A DNA stretch of 60,000 nt from Bolinopsis microptera (Eukaryota; Ctenophora; Tentaculata; Lobata; Bolinopsidae). Below are positions 48,001-59,394 of this stretch, piece after piece (within the stretch, counting starts at the first letter, position 1; every line of letters begins with the position of its first letter). The notes below the pieces were generated by a model. It saw only the letters and a list, made by a program, of their open reading frames with translations. It searched no databases and was not told the origin of the DNA. Position numbers and translations under genes: made by a program. The stretch is taken from positions 13,847,837-13,907,836 of the forward strand of contig NC_087073.1 in the NCBI RefSeq assembly GCF_026151205.1. The letters run 5' to 3'.

Positions 48001-50072
48001 TTTTGTCACAATTATATAGAATGTTGTAAAAAGTGTAGTATGAACACAGAGCTGTTAAAATATTAACAAATGTAATATTACACACTTGATCAGTTACCAA
48101 TTTTAATTCAAATCACAAATCCACTAATCTTTAACCCGTGTATTACCAGGTATCAAGTGGATCTGGTCTTGCTTTTGTTGCCATCTCTGAAGCTGTGAGC
48201 AAGATGAATGCCCCCTACGTTTGGGCTATCCTCTTCTTCACAATGCTGATCTTGCTGGGTCTGGACTCTGAGTTTGGTACCTTGGAGGGAGCTGTCACGC
48301 CCCTTATCGTGGATATGAAACTCTTCCCTACTGTCAGAAAAGAGATCGTGTCAGGTTGGAACACATTCTATTAGTTACAACTATTTTGTTATATGACTCG
48401 CCTCACTTTACCTGGCACGCCGTTCCCTCTGCGTGGCGCTCTTCCCACTTCTTGTCAGAAAAGCGAGCAATAGATTAGCAAGCTAGGCAATCTTAGCCTC
48501 ACTTTTAAACTAGATTAAAAGATGATTAAAGTATTATAGTTTTGCGATGATTTAACAATAATTTCCCCGCAGCTGTATTCGCTGGTGTTCTTTTCGTCCT
48601 CGGTATTGGTTTCTGTAGTGGTGGAGGGGAGTACATGATCATAGTCTTCGATACCTATGGTAAGTAAAGGACTGCATAGCTATATGCCATCAAGTATATT
48701 TATTACAAACCTCTAGTTTACCTACGATTCTGTGTTATTTGAAAGACAATATAAGGAGGTTCGATCCTGAACCTTCTATCCCTCTATAGTCTATACTGCA
48801 TGTCTCTTTGTTTACATCGATCAAAGAAGGTTGACTTAGAGATTTGATCATGAAATGGCGGAATTTATTAGATTCTAGAGCCGCTAGCCTTCGCGTCTGG
48901 CCGGATTATTATCATATACAGTAACTGCTAATGCTCTGAATGATAAGAAATATCAGAAAGATTGAAATTTGAAGTCTGAAATCGCAATTTCCTGATTATA
49001 ATTTCGATTCACGTACTCTAGTTCGTACTCTATAACTGAATTGGTAAGCGATGTCTAAGTCTTAAGTGCCAAAAAACATTTGTTTGATAAGGTGGCATCA
49101 TTAAACCAGGTGTTAGGTATTTTAAATCAGTATATAGATCAGGCCACATCTTAACAAACCGTTTTCAGGTATGAATATCCCTATTCTGATCCTAGCCCTG
49201 AGTGAGTGTCTGGCAGTTGGATGGGTATTCGGAACAGACAACATGAGTGCTGCTATCGAGGACATGCAAGGTCATAAACCTTCTAAGTTCTTCACCATCT
49301 GCTGGAAATATATCTCTCCCTTCCTTTTGATCGTTATCTTTATCGTCACTTTCGTACAGAACATGATGAAAAGTCCTCAATACCCTACCTACATTGGATG
49401 CGACGAGGTTAGTACAACTTCTAGTCAAAATAAAGTTACAGCTAAAAAATTCATTGCATGATTTTGTACATGTTTAATCATCAGATTATTCAAGTTCTGC
49501 TCCTCATTCCCAAGGAAAATATGTAAAATATTCTGACGGTGAAAATTTCAGGACTCGGCTGACTTGGTGAAGGTAGTAGAATTGCCCTTGTCTGCCCAGT
49601 TGATTGGTTGGGTTATTGTGGTGTGCGCTGTCTTCCCAATCCCTCTCTACATGTTCTTGGTAAGTTGTTTATTAAACTTAAGACGTAGTCTAATATAGTG
49701 AGGAAGAAACGTGACAACTATTTTTCAATTTTATTGTCTTTAAAAATGTGGCTTCCATTTTGAAGGAATGTTAATTTTGTAAGATAATGGACGTCACCTC
49801 TTATAGTCATAACTTTAATCTATCCTCGTGCACAGCTTGCGTTGCTAACACGTGTCCTTCATTCTAACAACCTCATTCAACAGAACCGGAAGTCGGAGCC
49901 CAATAAGATGGAGTTCTTGAAGAGCATCTTGAACTCTGTGAATGAAGATAGACACTACGATATGGAGACCTTGTACCATAGACCTGGGCAGTCAGTTATG
50001 TCCAACGGAGACCATAAAAACGGAGGATTGAACGGTTTCAGTGATAATGAGAGACGTCTAATAAGGGGGTGA
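45072..50072 (+). CDS. SLC6-family Na+/Cl- dependent transporter, about 623 aa
   Basis: Plasma-membrane symporter moving a small solute with Na+ and Cl-. Exons from the internal ATG: 45072-45234, 45429-45521, 45817-45958, 46374-46602, 46851-46985, 47471-47574, 47792-47921, 48150-48354, 48573-48659, 49169-49407, 49552-49659, 49836-50072; 1872 nt, phases all match. TM1 has [12 protein letters not shown] (residues 36-47), followed by [10 protein letters not shown]. Gly38 stands where monoamine transporters have Asp, which points to an amino-acid-type substrate. N149 in NET is a glycosylation site in the second outer loop, after C140 and before C152-C153. TM6 has [15 protein letters not shown]7 has N304 and S308 matching the chloride site; TM8 has [10 protein letters not shown]. 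Length and order fit the usual 12-helix LeuT fold. The reading frame is intact throughout, so it is probably functional. Substrate unknown. Confidence 0.94.
45681..45731. repeat. 14-bp repeat in transporter intron 2
   Basis: TTATTTTACATAAG is repeated about three and a half times between exons 2 and 3. It has no coding or splice role that I can see. Confidence 0.85.
47012..47475. repeat. 35-bp minisatellite whose every unit carries CTACAG|GTATGT
   Basis: The intron between transporter exons 5 and 6 is filled with about 12 tandem units of GTATGTAGATTAACTGTAAC plus ACTGTAACACTACAG. Each junction reads CACTACAG|GTATGT, an acceptor joined directly to a donor. Junctions are at 47039, 47079, 47114, 47151, 47191, 47226, 47261, 47296, 47331, 47366, 47401 and 47436. 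The genuine acceptor of exon 6 (47471, CACTACAG|GTATGG) is the last member of the series. The array seems to have grown by duplicating the intron end and the first bases of the exon. Confidence 0.92.
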
Positions 50073-52125
50073 CCCACTTTTCACCCCTCTAATACATACC
50101 CCTATTTTAGACCCAAAACGTTACCCTGAAACGTACGTCAGTGTCTAATCCCAACCCATGAAATCAGCTTATTTAAGAACCAGTTTAGATGACAAATCGG
50201 CCAAATAATTGGGATATTTATCATCATGAAATGTGTATAAACACACTATAATATTGCTATCGGTGGAAATATCCCCGATTTAATTATATCAACGCTACTA
50301 TACGGATAATTTTACATAGTCAGTTGTAGGAATTCCTCAGCCGGCTTTTCCTATAACCAAACCCAAACCCTGACACCTATTTAAAGCAACTGGGGGGGTG
50401 AAAAGTAGGAGGATAAAATTTCCTTCTCCCCTCTGAAATATTCTGAGTCAGCTTCAAGTGTTAAATTGTGTCTCAATCTCTTAACATCGTCTGGCCGTAG
50501 CTCAGTGAATTCTCAGTGAATTTGCTGAGAATTCACTAAATTGCCTCGATCTCCGAATAGGAAGATGAGATGTCTTCTTGCAATGTGCCTGGAAACATGT
50601 TGCCATGGAAACATGTGTTATATAGATGTGTGTAGGACTGTAGGAGCTTATACGTTTTAAATTATTAGGAACTGTAGCATTGTATTAGAGGATGCATGTA
50701 ACTAGGAACGCCTGCATGACCCATTAGGATATAACTTATTTTGTATACCATTTTTTCGTGTTTAAAGCGGTGACTAAAAGATTTTAGCTATATTGTACTT
50801 ACAAGAGTACTCTTAAAGTGTTGTTATAATTTGGTATTAAATTATTATCAACTTGTCTTTTATTTAAGCAAGAAAGCGGTGTGTGATGTTTCCAACGTTT
50901 GTTTGGTAGATGTTTATTAGAACATGATAGTTTATCATAAATTAGAATAATTTTAACGGTCGTTAGAACGGTCGAGTTGTTTTCTCACATAGGATTAAAC
51001 ATTAGTTTCCTAAACGTGGTTTTCCGAATTTTCATGCTGTATCAACCGTCACCACGATTAACTTAGTTAATGATTTTTACTGCAAAATAGTCAATTTAAA
51101 AATTAAATATCTCCGCTTTGATTGAATATCTTTTAAAATCATGATTTATGCAGTTTTGATTGAATTTCTTTCAGCTTTGATGGAATTTCTTTTAAAATCG
51201 TGAAAGTTTTTGTTATCTGAAGAACGAAGAATCACTGAAAGAAGGGGCACCACGTTTTTAGTTGATAATAGTTTGTTTTAGGAGATGGTTGTCCGAGGGG
51301 TATCTTCATTCCGCTCGTGTATTACGAGATTACATCTTTATGATTTATCTTTTCGGGCAGCTTACCGTTTATATTTTTATGCAGATTGCATCCTGTACCA
51401 ATTTATATTTGCCATGATTATTTGAGCTGACAGAGGTTAACTCTGGTTAATCGGCATATGATCGCTATTGAATAGTGAATAGATTTTCTAGAGTCTCGTA
51501 GAGGACATTGTAATATAAATCTAACTCGCAGCATGAAAATACCTGTAGTTCGAGTGTTTTGTTGGTTAATGCATTATTAGAATTTAAAAACTCGTTTTGA
51601 AGTTTTGACCTGAAAGTAGGCCGATATAACGAGTTTGATAACTAGGTATTGTCGCTACTGTGTAACTGTAATTATAGGCATTAGACTTGGTTAATTGTTG
51701 GGAGGAGAGCCATATTGACTTTGACACGTGATATTGATATTGAGTCGTAACATAGTCATATGGACTTTCCTCTCGGCATTAACCCAGTCTTAGGTTTTGG
51801 TTCTTTTGTAAGGGGTAGTGACGTCATGGTCAACCAATATTTTCTAATTTGTGTTGGACTTATCAGTTAGACTTAAGTAGGTTTCTGGAATTCTTTTATA
51901 ACCAAATTTTATCGTTATCAGTTACTCCTGTGTATTATTCTGTTCACCGTATAGTGTATACAGTATACCCGTGTTAGATCATGTCACATGAATTGCGTGT
52001 TTAGCAGGTGCGATAAGCACCATTAGTAGTACTTACCCAGCTCGCTTGTTTATTGCTCGCTTCTCTCACTGCGAGAAGCTTGAACAGATCGCCTCGCATT
52101 TGGATTATCACCTTACTTAATAGTA
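50073..52125. other. 3' UTR and flank of the transporter
   Basis: The stop codon at 50070-50072 is followed by AT-rich sequence without exons. A 13-bp perfect stem (AGTGAATTCTCAG, 50504-50516, pairing with 50525-50537 across 8 nt) is the only clear structure. No canonical AATAAA was found close to the stop, so the polyadenylation site is undetermined. Confidence 0.45.
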
Positions 52126-52140
52126 GTACTTACCTGGGTT

Positions 52141-53607
52141 GTAGGTTTACAACCTACCAGGACGCGCGCCGAGTTGGACTCGTCGACGGTAATATTTGGA
52201 ACAAATATTTTACGAGTATCACCCGTTAATTACCAGGGGAGCTCAGAATTCAGTGTTCATAAACACACCGATTGAAGATATGGCGGAATGACAGGCTGAC
52301 CGCCGCCCAGTAACAAGTAAATTTACAAAAAGTTTGTTGACTCGATCGGCCGATTGTGGTGAATTTGGTACAAAAACGTAATATAAAAGTTGCCTGAAAG
52401 TGTGACTATAAAAACAAACTCATCGTGAAACACGATTGGGTTGTGTGCATGGGCCTCCTGCGCGTTGCACATGTTATGTGTATAATGACGAAAAATTGAC
52501 AGTCCTTGGCATAGCTTACTGCCGGCGGCACTCAGCTTACCTGAGGACCCCAGGCTATTATGTTCATTAACAAGATAAAGATTTGGCAAGAATAAAGATT
52601 TGGCGGAATGACAGGCTGAGCGCGGCCCAGTAACACTCAGCTTGTCATTCTGCTAGTGTTTATAAATAACAATAGGTAGTGCGCCATCGACAGTGAGCCG
52701 CGCGTGCCGACTGTAGGATGGTTCTATAGCGCTAATTTCGGCCAGCACAATTTTTTTCAAACAAATAGATATTGAGTATCCTTCCCGACCTCCAATTGCA
52801 ACAAAAACTGGTAAGCTTACTCATAGACTTACGAGGACAGTGTCCGAAAAATTTAAAGCATATCCAACTATCAAACATTATGTTACAGCTAAAATCAGCG
52901 TATTTTGCCCCATTTTGATCACTATATCAACTCCGATATCCACCAAATTTTTCGGACAGTTGTGAAAGCCCTATTGGAAGGTCGTCGCCGATTTTCAGAA
53001 TGATCTCATCACTCATTCAAGTGAACCGAAGATATATCCGAATAATACGACAAAAATCAACGTATTTGGTCAAATTACGCGACTTTTACAGATACTTTCG
53101 CTCCAAAAGCCGCGCACCATCAAATATGGCACCTAGGCGAAACTCACTGATCTTTCCAAAAAGGTATAACAAATTTGGTATTGTGAAAATTCTCACAGTC
53201 TCTAGAAAACATTGGTAAAAAATTTTTTTAAATCCGAGCAAGTTTACATTTATCTCGCACCCCCTAATAACAACAACTCTAAGCCTGGGTCCCTATATAA
53301 TTATAGGTAAGGGCATGGCTTAAAATGCCTATAACTTTTAATTTTATAAAACATCAGCCTCGGTAATTTTTGTATCACGTTGCGACCCCCACGGTCGTTT
53401 AACTTTGGTCACTTTATCGTTCTGACGATACAGGGGGAGCCGCGCAAACTGCCCCTATTTCACATAGCCATGTGCACGCGTACTACGTGACGCGCTTTTT
53501 TCAGAAGTCGGATCTTAACGGGTGATACTCGTAAAATATTTGTTCCATATCACATATATCAGGACCGTCGACGAGTCCAACTCGGCGCGCGTCCTGGTAG
53601 GTTATAA
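52141..53607. mobile_element. 1.47-kb unit with inverted ends
   Basis: The arm 52141-52228 and the arm 53516-53607 are reverse complements through GTAGGTTTACAACCTACCAG, GACGCGCGCCGAGTTGGACT, CGTCGACGGT and AACAAATATTTTACGAGTAT. The right arm has a 14-bp insertion. The interior has no long coding frame. It looks like a non-autonomous DNA element, with other repeats nested in it. Confidence 0.65.
52278..52635. repeat. Two copies of a 37-bp GGCGGAATGACAGG repeat, one in a hairpin
   Basis: GATTTGGCGGAATGACAGGC then TGAGCGCGGCCCAGTAA occurs at about 52278 (GATATGG variant) and 52597, and a third copy lies at 53966-54002. The 52.6-kb copy forms a hairpin: 52603-52620 pairs with 52636-52653 over 18 bp with two wobble positions. 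Two copies are preceded by the same leader, CTTACCTGAGGACCCCAGGC (52538 and 53921). Confidence 0.8.
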
Positions 53608-53790
53608 ACCTATAAGTAGAATCCTGTGCCGCCTTCGGTGGTCGCGCGCTACTGCAAGCGAAAGGGCTCTGGTTATAGAGCAACATTGCGCCGCGCTACA
53701 AAGTGGTACTGTTAAGTGATTAATCATCATCTTTTTTGAAATGATCAGTGAGTTTCGCCTAAGTGCCATATTTAATGATGCGCGGCTTTT
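53100..53790. repeat. Inverted repeat pair with a GCGAAACTCACTGATC core
   Basis: AAAAGCCGCGCACCATCAAA then TATGGCACCTAGGCGAAACT (about 53104-53152) reappears inverted at about 53741-53790 with a few differences. It straddles the right end of the 52.1-53.6 kb element, so the repeats are nested or rearranged. Confidence 0.65.
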
Positions 53791-54400
53791 ATGTTTTCCA
53801 TTTTGGAGCTTCAGTAATCAGTAAATGTAAAAACGCGTAATTTATCATTATTTCGCGTAATTTAGTATTATTTCGTTATAGCTTAGCTTTGATTTTTGGT
53901 TTAAAAAAACTGTCCAAAAACTTACCTGAGGACCCCAGGCTATTATGTTCAATATTAAAAATAAAGATTTGGCGGAATGACAGGCTGAGCGCGGCCCAGT
54001 AATCCAAAAACTTCATGGACAATATAAATATTGAAGTTGATTTAGTTATGAAAATGGGGCAAAAGACGTTGCTTTGAGTTTTGATTCACGATGTCAATCC
54101 TTCGCATCTCGCCGATCTTGGATCTGCATACGTGTGGTTGCGAGAAGAATTATTTGATGCGCGGCGCGACCCAGTAGTGCATCGCGCTACAACTTTGGGT
54201 TGTAACATAATATTTGATGATTGGATATGCCTCAACATTTATTGAAAGTTTCACTGTAAGTCTATCTTGTCATACGTTGTAGACCTTCACATAGCCATGT
54301 GTCTACGCGTACTGCGTGACGCGCTTGTTTCGGCGGTCGCGCGCTACTGCAAGCGAGAGGGCTCTGGTTAGAGCAATTGTAGACCTGCCGCGCACGAGTG
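53461..54400. repeat. Diverged direct repeats rich in GCGCGC
   Basis: CACATAGCCATGTG with a following ACGCGTACT(A/G)CGTGACGCGCTT block occurs at about 53461 and 54289. GGTCGCGCGCTACTGCAAGC then GA(A/G)AGGGCTCTGGTTA occurs at about 53639 and 54336. Related GCGCGCGCTACTTCG blocks follow at about 54732 and 54772. The order differs between copies, suggesting several rounds of insertion. Confidence 0.65.
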
Positions 54401-54402
54401 CA

Positions 54403-55684
54403 CGACTGTATCGTAGCCACGATACTAGTGAAACGAGTTTCCACTTAGTGAAACAACAATGAGGGTCACGACTTGATACAAAGTTTATCAGTAATTGGTA
54501 CTATTAGCTAGTACCAATTTTTGTTAAAATTGGATAGAGGGAAGGTTACTCAATATGCATTTGTTTCAAAAATTTTGTTTTACCATTCAAGAATCTTTTG
54601 CTGCCCGAAATGAGTGCTTAAAACTATCCTACAATCCGTACGATCGGCTCACTGTCATTGATGTAATTTATAACTGTAATTTATAATCTAACCATGTGAC
54701 GTGCTTGACCATTGTTAATGATCTGGCCCGGCGCGCGCTACTTCGTAGCTCTTGCCATCGAGAAGAAAGCGGCGCGCGCTACTTCGAAGAAATTTAGACG
54801 AGTAACATCCGTCAAGTGACGTGCTTGTTTCACCATGTACAAGTCCTTTGCTACAGAACATTATTATTATTAAATCTAAAATAGCTAATAATTTAATAAA
54901 TTATTAACAGACCCCTTAACGTGGGCAATAATATACACTTTATAAATTATATAAACAAATTGAAGTCTATTTTCCAATGTTGTTAACTGTCTCTTTAGAT
55001 CTGTTTTGGTCTTTCGTGGGAGTTCCCACATTTGTTGGTTGAGAATGCTCAACATAACATGCATGATGCTTGACTGCTTTATTGACCCGGACAGGCACCG
55101 GGGGCAGACATCCCAACACCAGTGCGTTGGGACATAGTGTTGGTCTGCTTCAGGACGTGTTAGATCCTAGAGAAGCCGCCATCCCCTCTACTGCTTTAGC
55201 TCAGCGGCAGCATGAGCCCTGGTTTCCTGCCATATTGGTACCTCTGAAAGTACAGAAAAGTGGTGGATTTCGGGGTCCAGGATACTCCCTCTTTGTTCTA
55301 TGCTACAGAACAGCTACGTTACTATACTGCAGATGTGAAGGCACCGGGTAGAGCAAATCTATAATAATTAAATAAAGCAAATCACAAATATAAGAAACCA
55401 AATCTAGGGGTCTTGCTAAGCCAAATCAAAATACAGACCCAGAAGAAACAAATAAAACTGTTTCTTTGCTCTCAAGTAATTAAGGATTTGAGGATACTTT
55501 CTGAAACTTGTCCAATCTGTAATTAATATAATCAGATACTCGTCAACTCAGCAGCAGTTTCCGTCCGTGTGATGTGTTGTCCTTCTCCTTTCTGTGTCCC
55601 CGTCGTTTTGTTTTGTGAAATTTGTATTGTAGTTAATATTTAAATCGAACGTAACTCAATAGTTAATAATAACAAACACAAATA
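54403..55684. other. Repeat-flanked stretch without a supported gene
   Basis: A 93-codon open frame (55070-55351) reads a plausible mixed composition (LLQDVLDPREAAIPSTALAQ and onward) but matches nothing I recognise and has no splice partner. It may be a remnant of a mobile element, given its neighbours. The rest is AT-rich. Confidence 0.35.
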
Positions 55685-55746
55685 CTGTAGTAGTGGAACA
55701 TCAATACTAAGGTAATGGGACTATTACTGATGTTCCACTACTACAG
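55685..55746. other. 19-bp perfect inverted repeat
   Basis: CTGTAGTAGTGGAACATCA (55685-55703) pairs perfectly with 55728-55746 across a 24-nt loop. It may be the ends of a tiny foldback element. Confidence 0.85.
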
Positions 55747-56077
55747 AAATAATCCCGATAACACTCGACCTCTGCCTGATCCAGAGGATATCACCATTTT
55801 ACCTTCACACAGACATCGAACGCTGTACGAAGATGACGATCAGACCTCATTAAACACAAATACTATTTTAAATAATTGATTAATATCGATTTATACCAAC
55901 AACCAAACATTAATTATTCTCTAATAACCTTTTTATATATGTGTTAAACGATCCATGGCATATCTAAAATTCGATAATGAACTTCATATTATTAGTGCCG
56001 CGTGCTGATAAATATTCTGGGAATCAATCCACCCAATCGTGGCAATAACATATCGTTGTGCTTGGCCGGTTTAAGGT

Positions 56078-56880
56078 TTGAGTTTGCAGAAACCCTCAAA
56101 GAGGTCAAAAGCAAAGGAACACACTGAAGTGTTGAAGAGAATACTTGTTTTGTGGCAGGCAGGTAAGCTTGAAGAGCTGCTGCGAGAAGGACAGGAGATT
56201 CAGATGAGAATGGTAAAGGGGAAACATGAACATGGCCATGTTGAGAGAGTTTTCACTCGACTCATGATGAAAGGTAAAGTCAGTGCAGCAATGCATTGGA
56301 TTGGTGAAAATGCCACTGGGGTTCTTGAGCCCACTCCAGATGTGATTCAAGTGCTGAAAGAGAAGCATCCCAAAGCATCACCTGCATCAAAGGGAAGCTG
56401 TCTTAGTGGACCAATGAGGAGGGTAGAGCCGGTTATTTTTGACAGTAATGATAGTGAATTGATAAGGCAATCAGCAAAGAGAGTACAGGGTGCTGCAGGG
56501 CCTTCTATGTGTCAGGAATCTGGATCCAACGCTGTTGACATCATTAACAGCATGTCGACTTGTTCCCTTGGTTAAAAAGCCTGGAGTCAGGCCTGTTGGC
56601 ATAGGAGAAGTCTTACAAAGGATAATAGGGAAGACAGTGATGACCCTCCTACAAAAAGATCTGGTTGAAGCCACTGCTTCTATTCAAGTTTGTGCTGGTC
56701 TTCAGAGAGGAGAGGAAGCAGCAGTCCACGCTGCAAGGGACTGCTTTGAAGACCCTGAAACTGAAGCCATCATCTTAGTGGATGCAGAGAATGCATTCAA
56801 CTTGCTTGCAACAACCGAGAGGCAGCTCTTAACAACATGTACATTGTATGTCCAGAAGTTGCTATATGGACACGTTCATT
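56078..56880 (+). pseudogene. Truncated reverse-transcriptase-type retroelement ORF
   Basis: One frame (56078-56576) gives KPSKRSKAKEHTEVLKRILV, a charged middle, and QSAKRVQGAAGPS. The +1 frame (about 56505-56880) then gives ACRLVPLVKKPGVRPVGIGE, VLQRIIGKTV, QVCAGLQRGEEAAVHAARD and LVDAENAFN. This order (GAAGPSG, ACRLIPL, GVRPIGIGE, CAG, and the RT motif-A-like DAxxAFN) occurs in a family of invertebrate retroelement polymerases. The segment expected between GAAGPS and ACRL is mostly missing, the frame is shifted, and the catalytic YxDD region is absent. It is a dead fragment. Confidence 0.75.
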
Positions 56881-57590
56881 TGAGTTTGAGGATATTGGTA
56901 AATAAAAATAATAGCGTTTTTGACGATAGTGGCTTAATTTTGACATCTATTAACCTAGCACGTTCAGAAGTTCTGAACATTAGCCACATAACCCATACTC
57001 CCATATGCACTGCTCAGAAAGAAAATCTATTGTTGTTAGGCACTTAAATGTATCAAATGTCACATTTTGTGTGACTTAATTAACTGCAGTTGTCTAATTA
57101 CCATTCCTTGGCCTGAAACATAGTAGATTAGGTCAATCTAACAATTATGATACAACATTGGTTAAAGGGCACGGATTGAACGGTTACAAGGCAATATTTA
57201 GGTAACTTTGTCACACTCAGAATACCATACCTCTATTCTACTGTGATGTGTCCTCAAAACCCTTTTTACTCATTATTTGATGGTTGATCTACCAAGTACG
57301 GAGTACCAATCATAGCCCTTAAATATGTTGCTTTGAAAAGTTAGCTAATACAGGCACTTGGTTATTGGGAAATGAGGTTAATTCTGTCACAATATATGGA
57401 ATTTAAAATTTTGGGCGAATTATTTATATCTGATTTTGGTTTGAAAGGCGGGAAAACTTTACATGATGACAATGTAGTTGATGCAAGTTAAGATCAGTTG
57501 ATGTTTACATTGTCACAAAAAATTATACGAAATCGCAAATAGGTTAAAAACAATGATTATATAATGAAATAGTCTCCTTTAATAACTCTT
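56881..57590. other. AT-rich stretch after the retroelement fragment
   Basis: No gene. Copies of the TGTGACAAAGT motif already appear here in both orientations (for example AACTTTGTCACA at about 57204 and CATTGTCACA at about 57508). Confidence 0.5.
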
Positions 57591-59350
57591 ATAATAACTG
57601 ATGTGACAAAGTAAACATGTCTTGCCCCTATTTTGAAGATCTATATATTCTATAACTTTATTAGAATTCAACATTCTTTCAGAAAAATTGGTAGAATATT
57701 GTCCAGAACATCAGAGCTCAAGTTTAACAATTTTAGGTTAAATTTGTCAAAGTCACTAAAAATGTGACAAAATTAACTTTTCCTGCCCAAAAATTTCAAG
57801 ATAGTGTGTAAAAATTAGCATATGCTGCCTTATTACCTAAATAAATCAATCCAAACTACAAAAAATATATGTTAATGTGATGACGATTACCTAACTGTAA
57901 TAATAACTGATGTGACAAAGTAAACATGTCTTGCCCCTATTTTGAAGATCTATAACTCTATTACTCTATTAGAATTCAATACTCTTTCAGAAACGATTGG
58001 TAGAATATTGTCCAGAACATCAGAGCTCAAGTTTAGCAATTTTAGGTTAAATTTGTCTAAGTCACTAAAAATGTGACAAAATTAACTTTTCCTGCCCCAA
58101 CAATTTCAATATAGTGTGTAAAAATTAGCATAGGCTGCTTTATTACCTAAATAAATCAATCCAAACTACAAAAGAATATATGTTAATGTGATGACGATTA
58201 CCTAACTCTAATAATAACTGATGTGACAAAGTAAACATGTCTTGCCCCTATTTTGAAGATCTATTTATCTATAACTGTATTAGAATTCAACATTCTTTCA
58301 GAAACGATTGCATTGGTAGAATATTGTCCAGAACATCAGAGCTCAAGTTTAACAATTTTAGGTTAAATTTGTCAAGGTCACTAAAAATGTGACAAAATTA
58401 ACTTTTCCTGCCCAAAAATTTCAAGATAGTGTGTAAAAATTAGCATATGCTGCCTTATTACCTAAATAAATCAATCCAAACTACAAAAAAGATCGGTTAA
58501 TCTGATGACGATTACCTAACTCTTATAATAACTGATGTGACAAAGTAAACATGTCTTGCCCCTATTTTGAAGAACTATACCTCTATTAGAATACTATGTA
58601 ACTTTATCATCAAAAAAATTTCGCTAAACTAGTTATTTTGCCAGCAAGGAGCTGACAGAGTTATAATAATTTTTTTGTGACGAAATTACCCTATTTTTGA
58701 CCATGTTGCGGTAGTTTAATTGTGACACTGTTAACATATTACCACCCGATAATGATTTATGTGACTGGTGCATGGTACTAGCAGTGTTGTTTGATCCATA
58801 GTACGTAATACAAAGGGTTTAAGCTGGTATATCATTATTTGTTCAATTTCACACATGTTCAGATATCATCAAGATTATGTGACAAAGTAAACTTGTCTGT
58901 GCCTTCTGTGTTTTAATTCCTTGCGACTATATGATATAATAACAATTCCTAGCACTTCCAGGCAATTAAATAAACCTACACTACTCAGCATTGCTTATCA
59001 GGGTTCCCTAAACATTCTTCACATATTTTCTTAAATGTGTGACACAGTAAACCTGAGTGCACCATCTAACGAAAAAAGTCGTCAAATATGTAGGTAATGG
59101 TCATATGTACCCATCCAATCAACTGGACACTCAAAATTTTGGTCAAAAACGGCAGCAAGGGGTCCATATTTACTCTGTCACATGTTTATAGTGTGACAAT
59201 GTAACCATTTCCGTGCCGGCCGTATTTAAGCGATATCTTATCACCTGATTAAGATATCGTTATGTGACAAAGTTAGCCTAGAGGATGAGACGATTATCCT
59301 AATCATCAAGGGTTTGTGTAATTTCATAGTGTGACAAAGTCAACTACACT
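57200..59350. repeat. Field of about 20 TGTGACAAAGTAAAC-like motifs
   Basis: Beyond the 311-bp units, diverged copies recur at irregular spacing: about 58877 (TATGTGACAAAGTAAACTTG), 59037 (TGTGACACAGTAAAC), 59193 (TGTGACAATGTAACC), 59262 (TGTGACAAAGTTAGCC) and 59330 (TGTGACAAAGTCAAC). The flanks of these copies do not align, so the short motif is better conserved than its surroundings. Confidence 0.65.
57591..58605. repeat. 311-bp tandem repeat, three units plus a partial fourth
   Basis: Units begin with ATAATAACTGATGTGACAAA at 57591, 57900, 58211 and 58525, giving periods of 309, 311 and 314 bp. Each contains CATGTCTTGCCCCTATTTTG, CCAGAACATCAGAGCTCAAG, AAAAATGTGACAAAATTAAC and CAATCCAAACTAC. 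The units are highly similar, with a few small indels. The array is embedded in the motif field described next. Confidence 0.92.
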
Positions 59351-59394
59351 GTGCCTTTTAATAGGGTCACTTATATTTACCAATATCCTCAAAC

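Noticed and set aside
50488-50540. GGCCGTAGCTCAGTG resembling a tRNA 5' half
   Set aside because: No anticodon arm or GGTTCRANNCC follows. The segment instead forms a simple 13-bp hairpin.
55070-55351. 93-codon frame with mixed composition
   Set aside because: No recognised similarity, no splice context and it sits among mobile-element debris, so it is not called as a gene.
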